In this document: piece after piece, positions 29,601 to 38,105 of the stretch
Layout of the letters: each line of letters starts with the position of its first letter
Position numbering within the stretch: position 1 is the first letter of the stretch
From: Gardnerella piotii
Lineage (GTDB): Bacteria; Actinomycetota; Actinomycetes; Actinomycetales; Bifidobacteriaceae
Assembly (NCBI RefSeq): GCF_003397585.1
Contig: NZ_QJUV01000001.1
Coordinates: 868,001 to 932,000 of the forward strand
Direction: 5' to 3'
Length of the DNA: 64,000 nucleotides
Notes under the pieces: generated by a model
The model's input: only the letters and a program-made list of their open reading frames with translations
What the model was told of the DNA's origin: nothing
Databases searched by the model: none
Made by a program: the position numbers and the translations under genes

Positions 29601-30413
29601 ACGCCATTGAGCAAGCCGCGCGTAATCATTCCAGTTTTCCCTGGAAACAATTGCGAATACGACACTCAAGCAGCGTTTGAAAAAGCTGGAGCAGAATGCA
29701 AAACGCTTATAATCAATAATTTAAGCGCTGATGATGTTGTAGAATCCGCAAAAGAGCTTGTTAAAGAGATTAATAAAAGCCAAATTGTTATGATTCCTGG
29801 CGGCTTCTCTGGAGGCGACGAGCCAGACGGTTCTGCAAAGTTTATAGCTGCATTCTTTAGAAACCCTGCCGTTAGCGACTCTGTTCGCGATTTGCTAAAC
29901 AATCGCGATGGCTTAATGCTTGGTATTTGCAACGGCTTCCAGGCTCTTATTAAGCTAGGTCTTGTTCCATTTGGAGATATTGTTCCAATGGATGCAGAAT
30001 GCCCAACTTTAACGTTTAACACTATTGGAAGGCATCAAAGCAAGATTGTTAGAACTCGCGTTGCATCTAATCTTTCTCCTTGGCTTTCAAATTGCAAAGT
30101 TGGCGATGTTCATAGTGTTGCAATATCTCATGGAGAAGGTCGATTCGTAGCATTACCAGAAGTTATGGATACTCTTATACAAAACGGCCAAATTGCAACG
30201 CAATATGTTGATAGCAATGGCGTTCCAAGTATGAACCTTAAAGTAAATCCAAATGGATCGCTTATGGCTGTAGAAGGAATCACTAGCCCAGATGGAAGAG
30301 TATTCGGGAAAATGGGTCATTGCGAGCGCAGCGGTAACGGTTTGTACGTAAATATTCCAGATTTTAGAACACAAAACATTTTTAGTGCTGGCGTTGAATA
30401 CTTTACGTCATGA
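26640..30413 (+). CDS. purL: Phosphoribosylformylglycinamidine synthase, single-chain large PurL
   Basis: Converts FGAR, ATP and glutamine to FGAM. All parts are in one chain of about 1257 residues: N-terminal PurS-like part, two AIR-synthase-type halves (THNHPTEIEPFGGAAT; GAIGGKDSMSGSFENLD) and a C-terminal glutamine amidotransferase with the nucleophile in LGICNGFQAL. This is the enterobacterial/eukaryotic layout, not the separate PurS-PurQ-PurL of Bacillus. GTG at 26640 with AAGGCAGG is preferred over an upstream TTG at 26622. An A/C-rich leader with no structure precedes it. Confidence 0.97.
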   Translation: MVFRVYVEKRSGFDIKAQHLNHELKEILGIDSLKSTRIINRYDVEGISKDLFNTAVKTVLSEPTVDNTYDYLPISTNEHVVAIEFLPGQFDQRAQSASECVQMISQGECPKVRTAQILAFNGNLSKEDIDSIKHYVINPVEAREASLDSVDTLKSEAIVPANVEVLDGFNDLDSNGLQKFIEDRALAMDLADAKFCQDYFRSENRNPTITEIKVIDTYWSDHCRHTTFGTHFENVQIDDEQVKDAFNRYLKLREELKRTNKPICLMDMATIGAKYLKHTGKLKNLDESEEINACTVKVKVDVNGHDEDWLFLFKNETHNHPTEIEPFGGAATCIGGCIRDPLSGRSYVYQAMRVTGAADPRTPISETLEGKLSQRKIVTSAAAGYSSYGNQIGLATGEVHELYHPGYVAKRMEVGAVVAATPADHVRRETPEQGDVIILLGGRTGRDGIGGATGASKAQDADSIEECGAEVQKGNAPIERKLQRLFRRKDACRLIKRCNDFGAGGVSVATGEIADGLIINLDKVSKKYEGLDGTELAISESQERMAVDVSASDADEFLSYARQENLEAQIVATVTKEARMKMTWRGKTIVDLSREFLASNGAPKTQDIYVENGKNYATKWQDESGVYSGKSLAERIKNLVSNINVCSNKGLSEMFDSTIGAATVLMPFGGRRQLTPAQAMVAKFPVFGETNTASAMSWGFNPYIMEKNQFTGAYISVVESLAKLVASGFTIENAYLSLQEYFGKPQNVPERWGKPTAAVLGALSAQIDFGVGAIGGKDSMSGSFENLDVPPTLISFAVSTGDARNAVSPEFKKTNSKILRILPTYKEDGITPNAQSFLEAIRIVENLTSSKRALAISTPGFGASAESLFKMTLGNHIGLKLNDSVKTDDLFKSRYGTFFVEVDEDFNVDDFANKVSKNLVNVEVIGQTCNEFKLYACNEIISLDDLQEDWESPLESIFPYRGKGSAVREINSTNRKPVRNHMKSSRRTPLSKPRVIIPVFPGNNCEYDTQAAFEKAGAECKTLIINNLSADDVVESAKELVKEINKSQIVMIPGGFSGGDEPDGSAKFIAAFFRNPAVSDSVRDLLNNRDGLMLGICNGFQALIKLGLVPFGDIVPMDAECPTLTFNTIGRHQSKIVRTRVASNLSPWLSNCKVGDVHSVAISHGEGRFVALPEVMDTLIQNGQIATQYVDSNGVPSMNLKVNPNGSLMAVEGITSPDGRVFGKMGHCERSGNGLYVNIPDFRTQNIFSAGVEYFTS

Positions 30414-30482
30414 TTGGGGATTTTGTGTTTAATTATTCTAATCAAAATATTTATTGCGATTTTGAAAATATAGGGGGTGCGA

Positions 30483-31976
30483 ATGTCTGCTGAGCTTGAA
30501 GGAGTTCACGAAGAATGTGGCGTTTTTGGAGTGTGGGGTCATTCCGATGCCGCAAGACTTACCTACTTTGGATTGCACGCATTGCAACATAGAGGCCAAG
30601 AAGGTGCTGGAATAGTTGCCAACGATAATGGACATCTTAAAGGATACAGAAACTTAGGTCTTTTAACGCAAGTTTTTGCAAACGAAGACATTATGAAGCA
30701 TCTTACTGGAAACAGCGCGATTGGACACGTTCGTTACGCGACTGCTGGATCTGGAAGTGTTGAGAACATTCAACCTTTTCTGTTTTCTTTCCATGATGGA
30801 GATGTTGCTTTAGGGCATAATGGCAATCTTACTAATTGCACAACTCTTAGAAATAAGCTAGAAGATTGCGGAGCGATTTTCCACTCTAACTCCGACACAG
30901 AAGTTTTGATGCATATTATTAAAAGGTCGAACAAAACTTCATTTATGGATAAGCTTAAAGATGCGCTGTTAACTGTTCATGGCGGTTTTGCATACTTACT
31001 TCTTACAGAAGACGCGCTTATTGGAGCAACGGATCCTAATGGTTTTAGGCCTCTTAGTCTAGGAAGAATGAGTAATGGTGCTTACGTTCTTGCATCGGAA
31101 ACTTGCGCTTTAGATATTGTTAGCGCGGAGTTTATTAGAGACATTGAGCCTGGCGAAATAATCGTTATTAATAATGATGGATACAAGATTGAGCGTTATG
31201 CAAAGAATATTCAGCACGCTGTTTGCTCAATGGAGTTTATCTATTTTGCTCGCCCAGATTCTAATATTTACGGCATTAATGTTCATTCTGCGCGAAAGCG
31301 CATGGGAGCACGCCTAGCTAAAGAGTCTCCTGTAGACGCAGATATGGTGATTGGAGTGCCTAATTCTTCGCTTTCTGCAGCTGCAGGATATGCCGAAACA
31401 AGCGGAATCCCTAACGAGATGGGTTTGATTAAAAATCAATACGTTGCGCGCACTTTTATTCAGCCAACGCAAGAGCTTAGAGAGCAAGGCGTTCGCATGA
31501 AGCTTTCGGCTGTTAGAGGTGTTGTTAAGGGAAAGCGCGTAATTGTTATTGACGATTCAATCGTTCGCGGAACCACGTCTAAGAGGATTGTTCGTCTTCT
31601 TAGAGAAGCTGGCGCTAAAGAGGTTCATATGCGAATCTCTTCGCCTCCTCTTAAATACCCGTGCTTCTACGGAATCGATATTCAAACAACTAAAGAGCTT
31701 ATTGCAGCTAAGCATTCTGTTGAGCAAATTCGCGAGTATATTGGCGCTGACTCTTTAGCGTTCTTATCTTTAGACGGTCTTGTTGAGTCTATTGGGTTAA
31801 ATAAGCCTGCTCCGTACGGAGGATTATGCGTAGCGTATTTTAATGGCGACTACCCTACTGCTTTAGATGACTACCGAGATGAATTCTTAGCTTCGCTTTC
31901 TAAAGAAGACAAGGAAGTTTTAGAGAATATTAAAAAGAATAGTAAATACAATTTTGCGACTAAAAACTGCGATTAA
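30483..31976 (+). CDS. purF: Amidophosphoribosyltransferase
   Basis: First committed step of purine synthesis: PRPP plus glutamine to phosphoribosylamine. The ATG at 30483 (site GGGGG) puts the catalytic cysteine at residue 12 (EECGVFGVW) behind a short propeptide that must be removed, as in Bacillus-type PurF; a GTG two codons earlier is possible. N-terminal glutaminase ([16 protein letters not shown]) and PRPP loop [18 protein letters not shown] are clear. About 497 residues. It lies 69 bases after purL and 62 before purM. Confidence 0.97.
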   Translation: MSAELEGVHEECGVFGVWGHSDAARLTYFGLHALQHRGQEGAGIVANDNGHLKGYRNLGLLTQVFANEDIMKHLTGNSAIGHVRYATAGSGSVENIQPFLFSFHDGDVALGHNGNLTNCTTLRNKLEDCGAIFHSNSDTEVLMHIIKRSNKTSFMDKLKDALLTVHGGFAYLLLTEDALIGATDPNGFRPLSLGRMSNGAYVLASETCALDIVSAEFIRDIEPGEIIVINNDGYKIERYAKNIQHAVCSMEFIYFARPDSNIYGINVHSARKRMGARLAKESPVDADMVIGVPNSSLSAAAGYAETSGIPNEMGLIKNQYVARTFIQPTQELREQGVRMKLSAVRGVVKGKRVIVIDDSIVRGTTSKRIVRLLREAGAKEVHMRISSPPLKYPCFYGIDIQTTKELIAAKHSVEQIREYIGADSLAFLSLDGLVESIGLNKPAPYGGLCVAYFNGDYPTALDDYRDEFLASLSKEDKEVLENIKKNSKYNFATKNCD

Positions 31977-32016
31977 ACTACGACTAAACTTCGACTAAAC
32001 ACTTAAAACACTTAAA
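31970..32016 (+). repeat. Short tandem repeats in the purF-purM gap
   Basis: Three 11-base units of the form CGAYTAAACNN begin inside the purF stop region (31970-32002), followed by two 9-base units built on TTAAAACAC. They form an unstructured A-rich spacer before the purM ribosome site AAAGGAT. Confidence 0.6.
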
Positions 32017-32038
32017 ACAAACACGAAAGGATTCTTAA

Positions 32039-33073
32039 ATGCCAAACGCATATGAACAAGCTGGCGTTAGCGTAGAAGCTGGCTACGAGGTTGTGCGAAG
32101 AATAAAATCCCACGTAAATCGCACAAAAAGACCAGGCGTTATGGGCGGAATTGGCGGTTTTGGCGGCCTGTTTGATTTAGCAAGCCTTGGATACAAAGAC
32201 CCAGTGCTAATTTCTGGAACAGACGGAGTTGGCACAAAGCTTATGATTGCGCAAATGATGCAAAAGCATAATACGATTGGCATTGATTGCGTTGCTATGT
32301 GTGTAAACGATATTGCAGCTCAAGGAGCACAGCCTCTGTTCTTCCTTGATTACATTGCTTGCGGAAAAAACAATCCAGAAATACTTGAGCAAGTTGTTTC
32401 TGGCGTTGCAAACGGATGCGTGCAATCAGAAGCAGCATTAATTGGCGGAGAGACTGCAGAAATGCCAGGAATGTACGATCAAAGCGAGTACGATCTTGCG
32501 GGATTTGCTGTAGGAGTTGCAGAAAGAGAAAACATTGTTGACGGAAGCAAAATACAAGCTGGAGACACTCTTATAGGACTTGTATCTTCGGGAGTGCACT
32601 CAAACGGATTCTCACTTGTTAGAAAAGCACTTTTTGATGTAGCTAATTACAACGTAAATAGTAAACCAGAAGAATTGTGTGGCAAATCTATTGGCGAAGT
32701 TCTTTTAGAGCCTACAAAAATCTACGTTAAAGCATTAAAACCGCTTTTTGCTAATCATCTTATTAAAGGCGTAGCTCATATTACAGGCGGCGGATTTATA
32801 GAAAACATTCCAAGAATGTTTGCAAATAATCTTGCAGCACAAATCGACACAAAAAAGTGGCAAGTTCCTGCAATTTTCAAACTTATTGAAAAGTCGGGTA
32901 AAGTAGACCACTCAGAAATGTTCAACGTTTTTAACATGGGAATCGGAATGGTATTAGCAATTGATGCAAATAAAGCCGATGAAGCTATGCAAATCCTTAA
33001 AAACAATAATGAACAAGCGTATGTTATTGGCAAAATGATTGAACGCGAAAACGTTGCAGTTGAGTTGTTATAA
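32039..33073 (+). CDS. purM: Phosphoribosylformylglycinamidine cyclo-ligase (AIR synthetase)
   Basis: Closes the imidazole ring to AIR using ATP. Family features are [51 protein letters not shown] and [14 protein letters not shown]. At 344 residues it is normal. The ATG at 32039 follows GAAAGGATTC. It is between purF and purD in a tight + strand run. Confidence 0.97.
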   Translation: MPNAYEQAGVSVEAGYEVVRRIKSHVNRTKRPGVMGGIGGFGGLFDLASLGYKDPVLISGTDGVGTKLMIAQMMQKHNTIGIDCVAMCVNDIAAQGAQPLFFLDYIACGKNNPEILEQVVSGVANGCVQSEAALIGGETAEMPGMYDQSEYDLAGFAVGVAERENIVDGSKIQAGDTLIGLVSSGVHSNGFSLVRKALFDVANYNVNSKPEELCGKSIGEVLLEPTKIYVKALKPLFANHLIKGVAHITGGGFIENIPRMFANNLAAQIDTKKWQVPAIFKLIEKSGKVDHSEMFNVFNMGIGMVLAIDANKADEAMQILKNNNEQAYVIGKMIERENVAVELL

Positions 33074-33106
33074 TTCACAAAATCTTAAAGTAATAAAGGA
33101 TTAAAG

Positions 33107-34384
33107 ATGAAAGTTTTAGTTGTAGGCTCAGGCGCACGAGAACACGCAATCGCAGTTGCATTTTTAGCAAGTAAAAGCGTTAGCGAAGTCACAGTTGCTC
33201 CTGGAAACCCAGGCATGATTAAAAGCGGAATCAAAATTGAAAACATTAGCGAATCGGATCACAACGCTTTAATCGAATTTGTTAAGAGCAACAACTACGA
33301 CTTTGCTTTTATTGGCCCCGAAGTGCCTCTTATGAATGGCATTGTTGACGATTTTGAAGCTAATGGAATCCCAGCATTTGGCCCAAACAAAGCGGCTGCT
33401 CAAATTGAAGGATCTAAGGATTTTGCAAAGCAACTTATGCAAAGGCATAATATTCCAACAGCCGCCTACCAAACATTTAGCGAGCTAGAACCAGCGATTG
33501 AGTACGTTAAAAATCAAGGCGCTCCTATTGTTATTAAAGCAGACGGCTTGGCTGCTGGAAAAGGCGTAACAGTTGCCACTAGCGTTGATGAGGCGCTCGC
33601 AGCTTTAGACGATATTTTTGTAGACCATCGTTTTGGCAAAGCTGGAGCAAAAGTAGTTATAGAAGAGTTTTTAGAAGGCGAAGAATTCTCATTAATGAGT
33701 TTTGCTAACGGAACAGATTTTTGGGTTATGCCAATTTCTCAAGACCACAAACGCGCTCATGATGGCGATACTGGCCCAAACACAGGCGGAATGGGAGCTT
33801 ATAGCCCTGTTCCACAAATCAGCGATGAAGTTGTAAAACAAGCGATTGATAAAATCGTGAGCCCAACTTTGCAAGCTCTTGCAAGCGAAGGCATGCCTTT
33901 TACAGGAGTTTTGTACGCTGGATTGATTAACACAGAGCAAGGCGCAAAAGTCATAGAATTTAACGCTCGCTTTGGAGACCCAGAAACAGAGGTTGTTCTT
34001 CCAAGACTTACTAGCGACTTTGGCGAAGCTATTTTTAACATTTTGCATGGCAAAGAACCAGCATTTACTTGGATTAAAAATGGCGTAACTCTTGGCGTTG
34101 TGTTAGCAAGCAAAGGATACCCTGGAAAGCTTGTTACAGGAACACCTCTGCCACAAATCACTCTTAATAGCGCAGATCAAAATGTTTACTATTCTGGTGT
34201 TAAATTAGACGAAAACAATAATCTTGTAACGTCTTCTGGAAGAGTGGCACTTTTGCAAGTGAATGGCAAAGATGTTAAAGATGCTCAATCAAAAGCCTAT
34301 AGCATATTAGACAATCTTAATCTTTCTAACATGTTTTATAGGCACGACATTGCAACTAAAGCACTTAAAGCATTGAAAAATTAA
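33107..34384 (+). CDS. purD: Phosphoribosylamine-glycine ligase (GAR synthetase)
   Basis: Makes GAR from phosphoribosylamine, glycine and ATP. It starts MKVLVVGSGAREHAIA and contains FIGPEVPLMNGIVDDFE, KADGLAAGKGVTVA, DGDTGPNTGGMGAYSP and IEFNARFGDPETEV, a full ATP-grasp enzyme of 425 residues. The ribosome site is AAAGGATTAAAG. It is the last gene of the cluster; its TAA overlaps the stop of the convergent LTA-synthase-like gene within one TTAA. Confidence 0.97.
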   Translation: MKVLVVGSGAREHAIAVAFLASKSVSEVTVAPGNPGMIKSGIKIENISESDHNALIEFVKSNNYDFAFIGPEVPLMNGIVDDFEANGIPAFGPNKAAAQIEGSKDFAKQLMQRHNIPTAAYQTFSELEPAIEYVKNQGAPIVIKADGLAAGKGVTVATSVDEALAALDDIFVDHRFGKAGAKVVIEEFLEGEEFSLMSFANGTDFWVMPISQDHKRAHDGDTGPNTGGMGAYSPVPQISDEVVKQAIDKIVSPTLQALASEGMPFTGVLYAGLINTEQGAKVIEFNARFGDPETEVVLPRLTSDFGEAIFNILHGKEPAFTWIKNGVTLGVVLASKGYPGKLVTGTPLPQITLNSADQNVYYSGVKLDENNNLVTSSGRVALLQVNGKDVKDAQSKAYSILDNLNLSNMFYRHDIATKALKALKN

Positions 34385-36444
34385 AAACCAAGAAAGTTTG
34401 TGTTTTTAAGATAATGCTTTCCAGCTGTAATATCGTATTGAATCAAACGGTAATCATGCAATAATTGTTTAGTTTCTTTGTTCATACTACTAGCAATCAT
34501 TGGCTTTCCGCTTGGATTCAAGTAAATTGGCTGGCCTTGCGGAATTCTATCCCACCCCTGAATCTTATTTACTACAGGAGGCTCCATTGCACTAATCTTT
34601 TCGTGCAATCTTGTAAGGAATGCAAGATATGGCGAAACTTTAGAATTTGTGTGAGACGCCACTTGCGATATAAAGAAGTTTGGAGAAGAATAATAGTCCC
34701 TAATTTTGTTTGGAGCTTTATTATTTTCTCTTGCTTTTTTATTTGACCAAATAAAGTAATCAGTTAGATGCAAATCAAGAGAGTTATTCTCATCATCGCT
34801 GGCAGTACTATATATTCCAGGAAGATGATCTCCATAAAACACAACAGTCACTGGCTTATCTATAGAATCCAAGTCATTTAAGAACTCTTGAGTTGCTTTA
34901 TCTGTGTAACTCACTCCCTTAGCGTATGTTTCAATCGAAGATATTTCCGAGCTTCCAATCTTTGGCGAGCCAGGCTTTGCACTAGCCTTAAAATCATTGT
35001 TCTTATACCAATTCCTAAATGGCATATGATTTTGCATTGTGACTATTTGCACAAATTGATTATTTTTACTAGAGGCGATTTTTTCAAACGCACTTTTATA
35101 CGCAGACTCGTCGCAAACATAAGGCGATTTATCAAGCATATTTTTGTGCGCAATAACATTAGGAGATTCTAGCGAGTAGAACTTACTAAAACCAAACTTC
35201 TTATAGTTTGTTGAGCGCAAGTACATGCTCGGCTCATACGGGTGGAATGCTATGGAATTTGCTTCACTACCCCAATATTGATTAATCGTAGGAGTCCAAG
35301 AAGAATTTGGAACAAGCTGCTGATATGGGCTTGTAAGAGATGAGTTAAAGTTCACCATGCTCAATCCCGTAAGAGACATATATTCAAGATTTGCAGTTCC
35401 TCCGCCGTAGCCAGAAGAAAGCATTAAACCGCTATCTGTTTTCTCTTTCAAAGAGCTTATAAATGGCATTGGATTCTTATTTAATTGCAATCCAGGAACT
35501 CTTATTGGATTAGAGAATGATTCCGAAAGCACATAAACAACAGTATTATCGGAGATTTTCGACTTTCTAGAAGCGTTTATTTTCTTTGCTTCATTATTGT
35601 ATTTTTCTAGCAAAGCGCTCATAGTTCGCTCATTGTAATCCGCAGGCTTATCCATAACCTTTGGGTTTACTTGCCTTAAAAATGCCACTAATGTGCCGTT
35701 TCTTTGAGCGTCGTAAACGGAGTCCCACATTGATGGCGTGTCTCCCATAAACTTAGCAAAATTGTTTGCGCTAGAATCAACAGTTCCAACTGTGCAAATA
35801 TACCATCCAAAAGTCGCTAATAATGCTATTAAAGTTACAACACGAACCAAAATCGAAGTTCTTAAATTTGAAATAATAACGATTTTTCCATGATTAACAT
35901 CTAAAACATGCAATAAAAGCGCAATAACCCAAGTTATTAGAACAGCAACAATAGAGCTAAAAATAACAGCATTTGCGTTGTCTGGAAGAAAAGATGCGAT
36001 ATTTCCAGTATTACTTTTTAAAAAGTTTAAGTCAGCTGGAAGAATAGTTTCGTATCGAACATTCACTTTCATATATTCAATAACAGAAACAATTATAGAT
36101 GCGCTAATCAAAATAGCAGACGTAATCCAAAAACGATTTATGATTATTAGCAAAATACCATAAATCAACGCAAGAATAAGAAGATTAAGCACAAAAACAA
36201 AATTAAGCTTAAGCCACATTTTTGAGATTATATTCCAAGCGCTTGCCGAAAGTGATGAAGTCATTTCCACTCGACCAGAACGCTGTACAGAAAGCTGCAC
36301 AATCATAACCATTATTGCGCAGAAAGCAACAAACAGAGCGTAATACGACCAATGAGCAAACCTAATCTTAAAACGCTCAAATTGCTTAAAAATTGTAAGA
36401 GAATTGCTTAATGGCAATTTTGCACCCTTCTGATTCATGCCCAT
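34381..36444 (-). CDS. LTA-synthase-family phosphoglycerol transferase
   Basis: A membrane-anchored alkaline-phosphatase-superfamily enzyme that, in its family, moves glycerol phosphate from phosphatidylglycerol to a glycolipid or polymer outside the membrane. Five helices are likely in the first 215 residues. The extracytoplasmic domain has Glu308 (VLSESFSNP), the nucleophile Thr350 in GYGGGTANLEYMSLTG, and FYGDHLPGIYS for metal binding. It has 687 residues. It is single and divergent from the esterase/MprF pair. True lipoteichoic acid synthesis is inferred, since related enzymes decorate other glycans. Confidence 0.85.
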   Translation of the reverse strand: MGMNQKGAKLPLSNSLTIFKQFERFKIRFAHWSYYALFVAFCAIMVMIVQLSVQRSGRVEMTSSLSASAWNIISKMWLKLNFVFVLNLLILALIYGILLIIINRFWITSAILISASIIVSVIEYMKVNVRYETILPADLNFLKSNTGNIASFLPDNANAVIFSSIVAVLITWVIALLLHVLDVNHGKIVIISNLRTSILVRVVTLIALLATFGWYICTVGTVDSSANNFAKFMGDTPSMWDSVYDAQRNGTLVAFLRQVNPKVMDKPADYNERTMSALLEKYNNEAKKINASRKSKISDNTVVYVLSESFSNPIRVPGLQLNKNPMPFISSLKEKTDSGLMLSSGYGGGTANLEYMSLTGLSMVNFNSSLTSPYQQLVPNSSWTPTINQYWGSEANSIAFHPYEPSMYLRSTNYKKFGFSKFYSLESPNVIAHKNMLDKSPYVCDESAYKSAFEKIASSKNNQFVQIVTMQNHMPFRNWYKNNDFKASAKPGSPKIGSSEISSIETYAKGVSYTDKATQEFLNDLDSIDKPVTVVFYGDHLPGIYSTASDDENNSLDLHLTDYFIWSNKKARENNKAPNKIRDYYSSPNFFISQVASHTNSKVSPYLAFLTRLHEKISAMEPPVVNKIQGWDRIPQGQPIYLNPSGKPMIASSMNKETKQLLHDYRLIQYDITAGKHYLKNTNFLGF

Positions 36445-36723
36445 GTTTAATGCCCAATATTTAATGCATATTACATTTATTACGTTCTTAACGCATATCG
36501 TGTACGTATTAGTCTACACATACATCTTAAGTATCACTATCGTCATACCAAACAACCGTATAAAACTATGCATATTCATACTTTTGACGTATTGTAAGGT
36601 GTTCTATAGCATTTATCATTATAATAGATGACAAAATATAGAAAATTTTAAGGATTATATACTATATTTGCAAAGGTTGTGTTTGTTATCTTCAATCTAG
36701 CGAGGTTTTAAGGAACAGTAAGA
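36445..36723. promoter_or_regulatory. Divergent promoter region, LTA-synthase-like / esterase
   Basis: A very A+T-rich 279-base gap between divergent genes. On the + strand it contains TTGACG (36584-36589) with TATAGC 15 bases on (36605-36610), and a TATAAT (36620-36625) about 100 bases upstream of the esterase ATG. None has ideal spacing, so the promoter is not fixed. No RNA gene recognised. Confidence 0.35.
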
Positions 36724-38103
36724 ATGAAGCAATTTATTGCCACAATTAACTTAATGCACGGTACTCTACCTATAAGCATATTCGCAATATCTGCATTATG
36801 CTTAGCTGTTCTTTTAATTACAAAACCTAAAAAGTCAAAGTATCTTCCAAAACTATTAACTCAACTAGGCTCAGCATTTTTATTCGCCATTATTTTTGGA
36901 TTCATAACTTGGCTAATATCCGACGTTTTTCTTGTGTTTGGCGTAAGTCTTGGCTGGCTTGTGATTTTTTCGATTGCAGGAGGATTTGCTGCCGTAGGCT
37001 TCGCTCTAAGCGCTGCAATAATTTCTAAGGGATACAGAAGAGCTTTCGCCATTTTTTCAATTATCTTATTTGTTTTAGCAACAATGATTCGCGTAAACAT
37101 GATTTACGGAGAATACACGACTATTGGATCTGTTTTTGGATTAGGAAATTACCCAAAGCTAGAAGAGCATAATAAACACAATGCAGTTATGGAGATTAAA
37201 GATTGGAACGGACTCGCAGATCAGAAAAAGCTGCCTAAAATGCCGTCTAAAGGCATTAGCCGCTCTGTTAGAATTCCTGCAACGCAATCAAACTTCCGCG
37301 CGAGAATCGCAAACGTGTATCTTCCTCCAGCTGCGCTAACAAAATTTGCTCCAAAACTTCCTGTAATGGTTCTTCTTTCTGGACAGCCAGGAAGCCCTAA
37401 TAGACTATTTGCTGCAAGCGAAATAGTGAATACTTTAGACGCTTACGCTAAAAAGCACAATGGTTTAGCTCCGATTGTTGTTTCCCCAGACCAGAATGGC
37501 ACTTCAACACACAATTCACTTTGCGCAAACACAAAAGTTTATGGAAACGCTCAAACGTACCTGACTAAAGATGTTGTTAGCTGGATTCGCAAAAATCTTC
37601 CTGCAAGCACAAATCCAGCACTTTGGCTTATGGGAGGATTTTCTCAAGGTGGAACTTGTGCAACTCAAATAGTTCCAGCGTACCCAAAGTTGTTTGGAAA
37701 CATGTATTCTGCTGGCGGAGAATTAGAGCCAACTTACAAGAATAAAAACGAAACAATAAACCGCTATTTTAACGGAAATCGCAAGGAATACGAAAAGCAT
37801 ATTCCAGCAAACGTAATGAGAAAAAACGCTCCATTAAATCAAAATTATTATTCAATAGCAGGAGCATGGGATCCAAAATCACAAATAAATCAATCCACTA
37901 TTGCTATTGCAGCACACAAAGCTGGAATAAGCGTTATAACAATGATTTCTAAAGGCTCAGGCCACGATTGGCATACGGTTCAAAGCGGATTAAAGGTTGC
38001 TATTGATCATCTTTGTAAAGACGCTGGAATAGCAAAGCATGATCCAGATTTAAGCTCTTATAGTAATATTCAAGTGGTTGTTAATCAGAAGGTGAGGCGA
38101 TAA
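36724..38103 (+). CDS. Membrane-anchored esterase, alpha/beta-hydrolase (Ag85/esterase-D-like)
   Basis: Three or four N-terminal membrane helices (about 15-125) are followed by an extracytoplasmic esterase domain. The nucleophile elbow is GGFSQGG with Ser307; PVMVLLSGQPG forms the oxyanion-strand region and SGHDWHTVQSGL supplies the likely catalytic His. It has 459 residues; the ATG has AAGGAACAG. It ends two bases before the MprF-like gene, so the two are one operon. Esterases beside aminoacyl-phosphatidylglycerol synthases in actinobacteria can deacylate that lipid, which is the favoured but unproven role. Confidence 0.85.
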   Translation: MKQFIATINLMHGTLPISIFAISALCLAVLLITKPKKSKYLPKLLTQLGSAFLFAIIFGFITWLISDVFLVFGVSLGWLVIFSIAGGFAAVGFALSAAIISKGYRRAFAIFSIILFVLATMIRVNMIYGEYTTIGSVFGLGNYPKLEEHNKHNAVMEIKDWNGLADQKKLPKMPSKGISRSVRIPATQSNFRARIANVYLPPAALTKFAPKLPVMVLLSGQPGSPNRLFAASEIVNTLDAYAKKHNGLAPIVVSPDQNGTSTHNSLCANTKVYGNAQTYLTKDVVSWIRKNLPASTNPALWLMGGFSQGGTCATQIVPAYPKLFGNMYSAGGELEPTYKNKNETINRYFNGNRKEYEKHIPANVMRKNAPLNQNYYSIAGAWDPKSQINQSTIAIAAHKAGISVITMISKGSGHDWHTVQSGLKVAIDHLCKDAGIAKHDPDLSSYSNIQVVVNQKVRR

Positions 38104-38105
38104 AC

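Noticed and set aside
31970-32016. CRISPR-like repeats after purF
   Set aside because: The units are 9-11 bases in direct tandem with no spacers; this is a simple tandem repeat.
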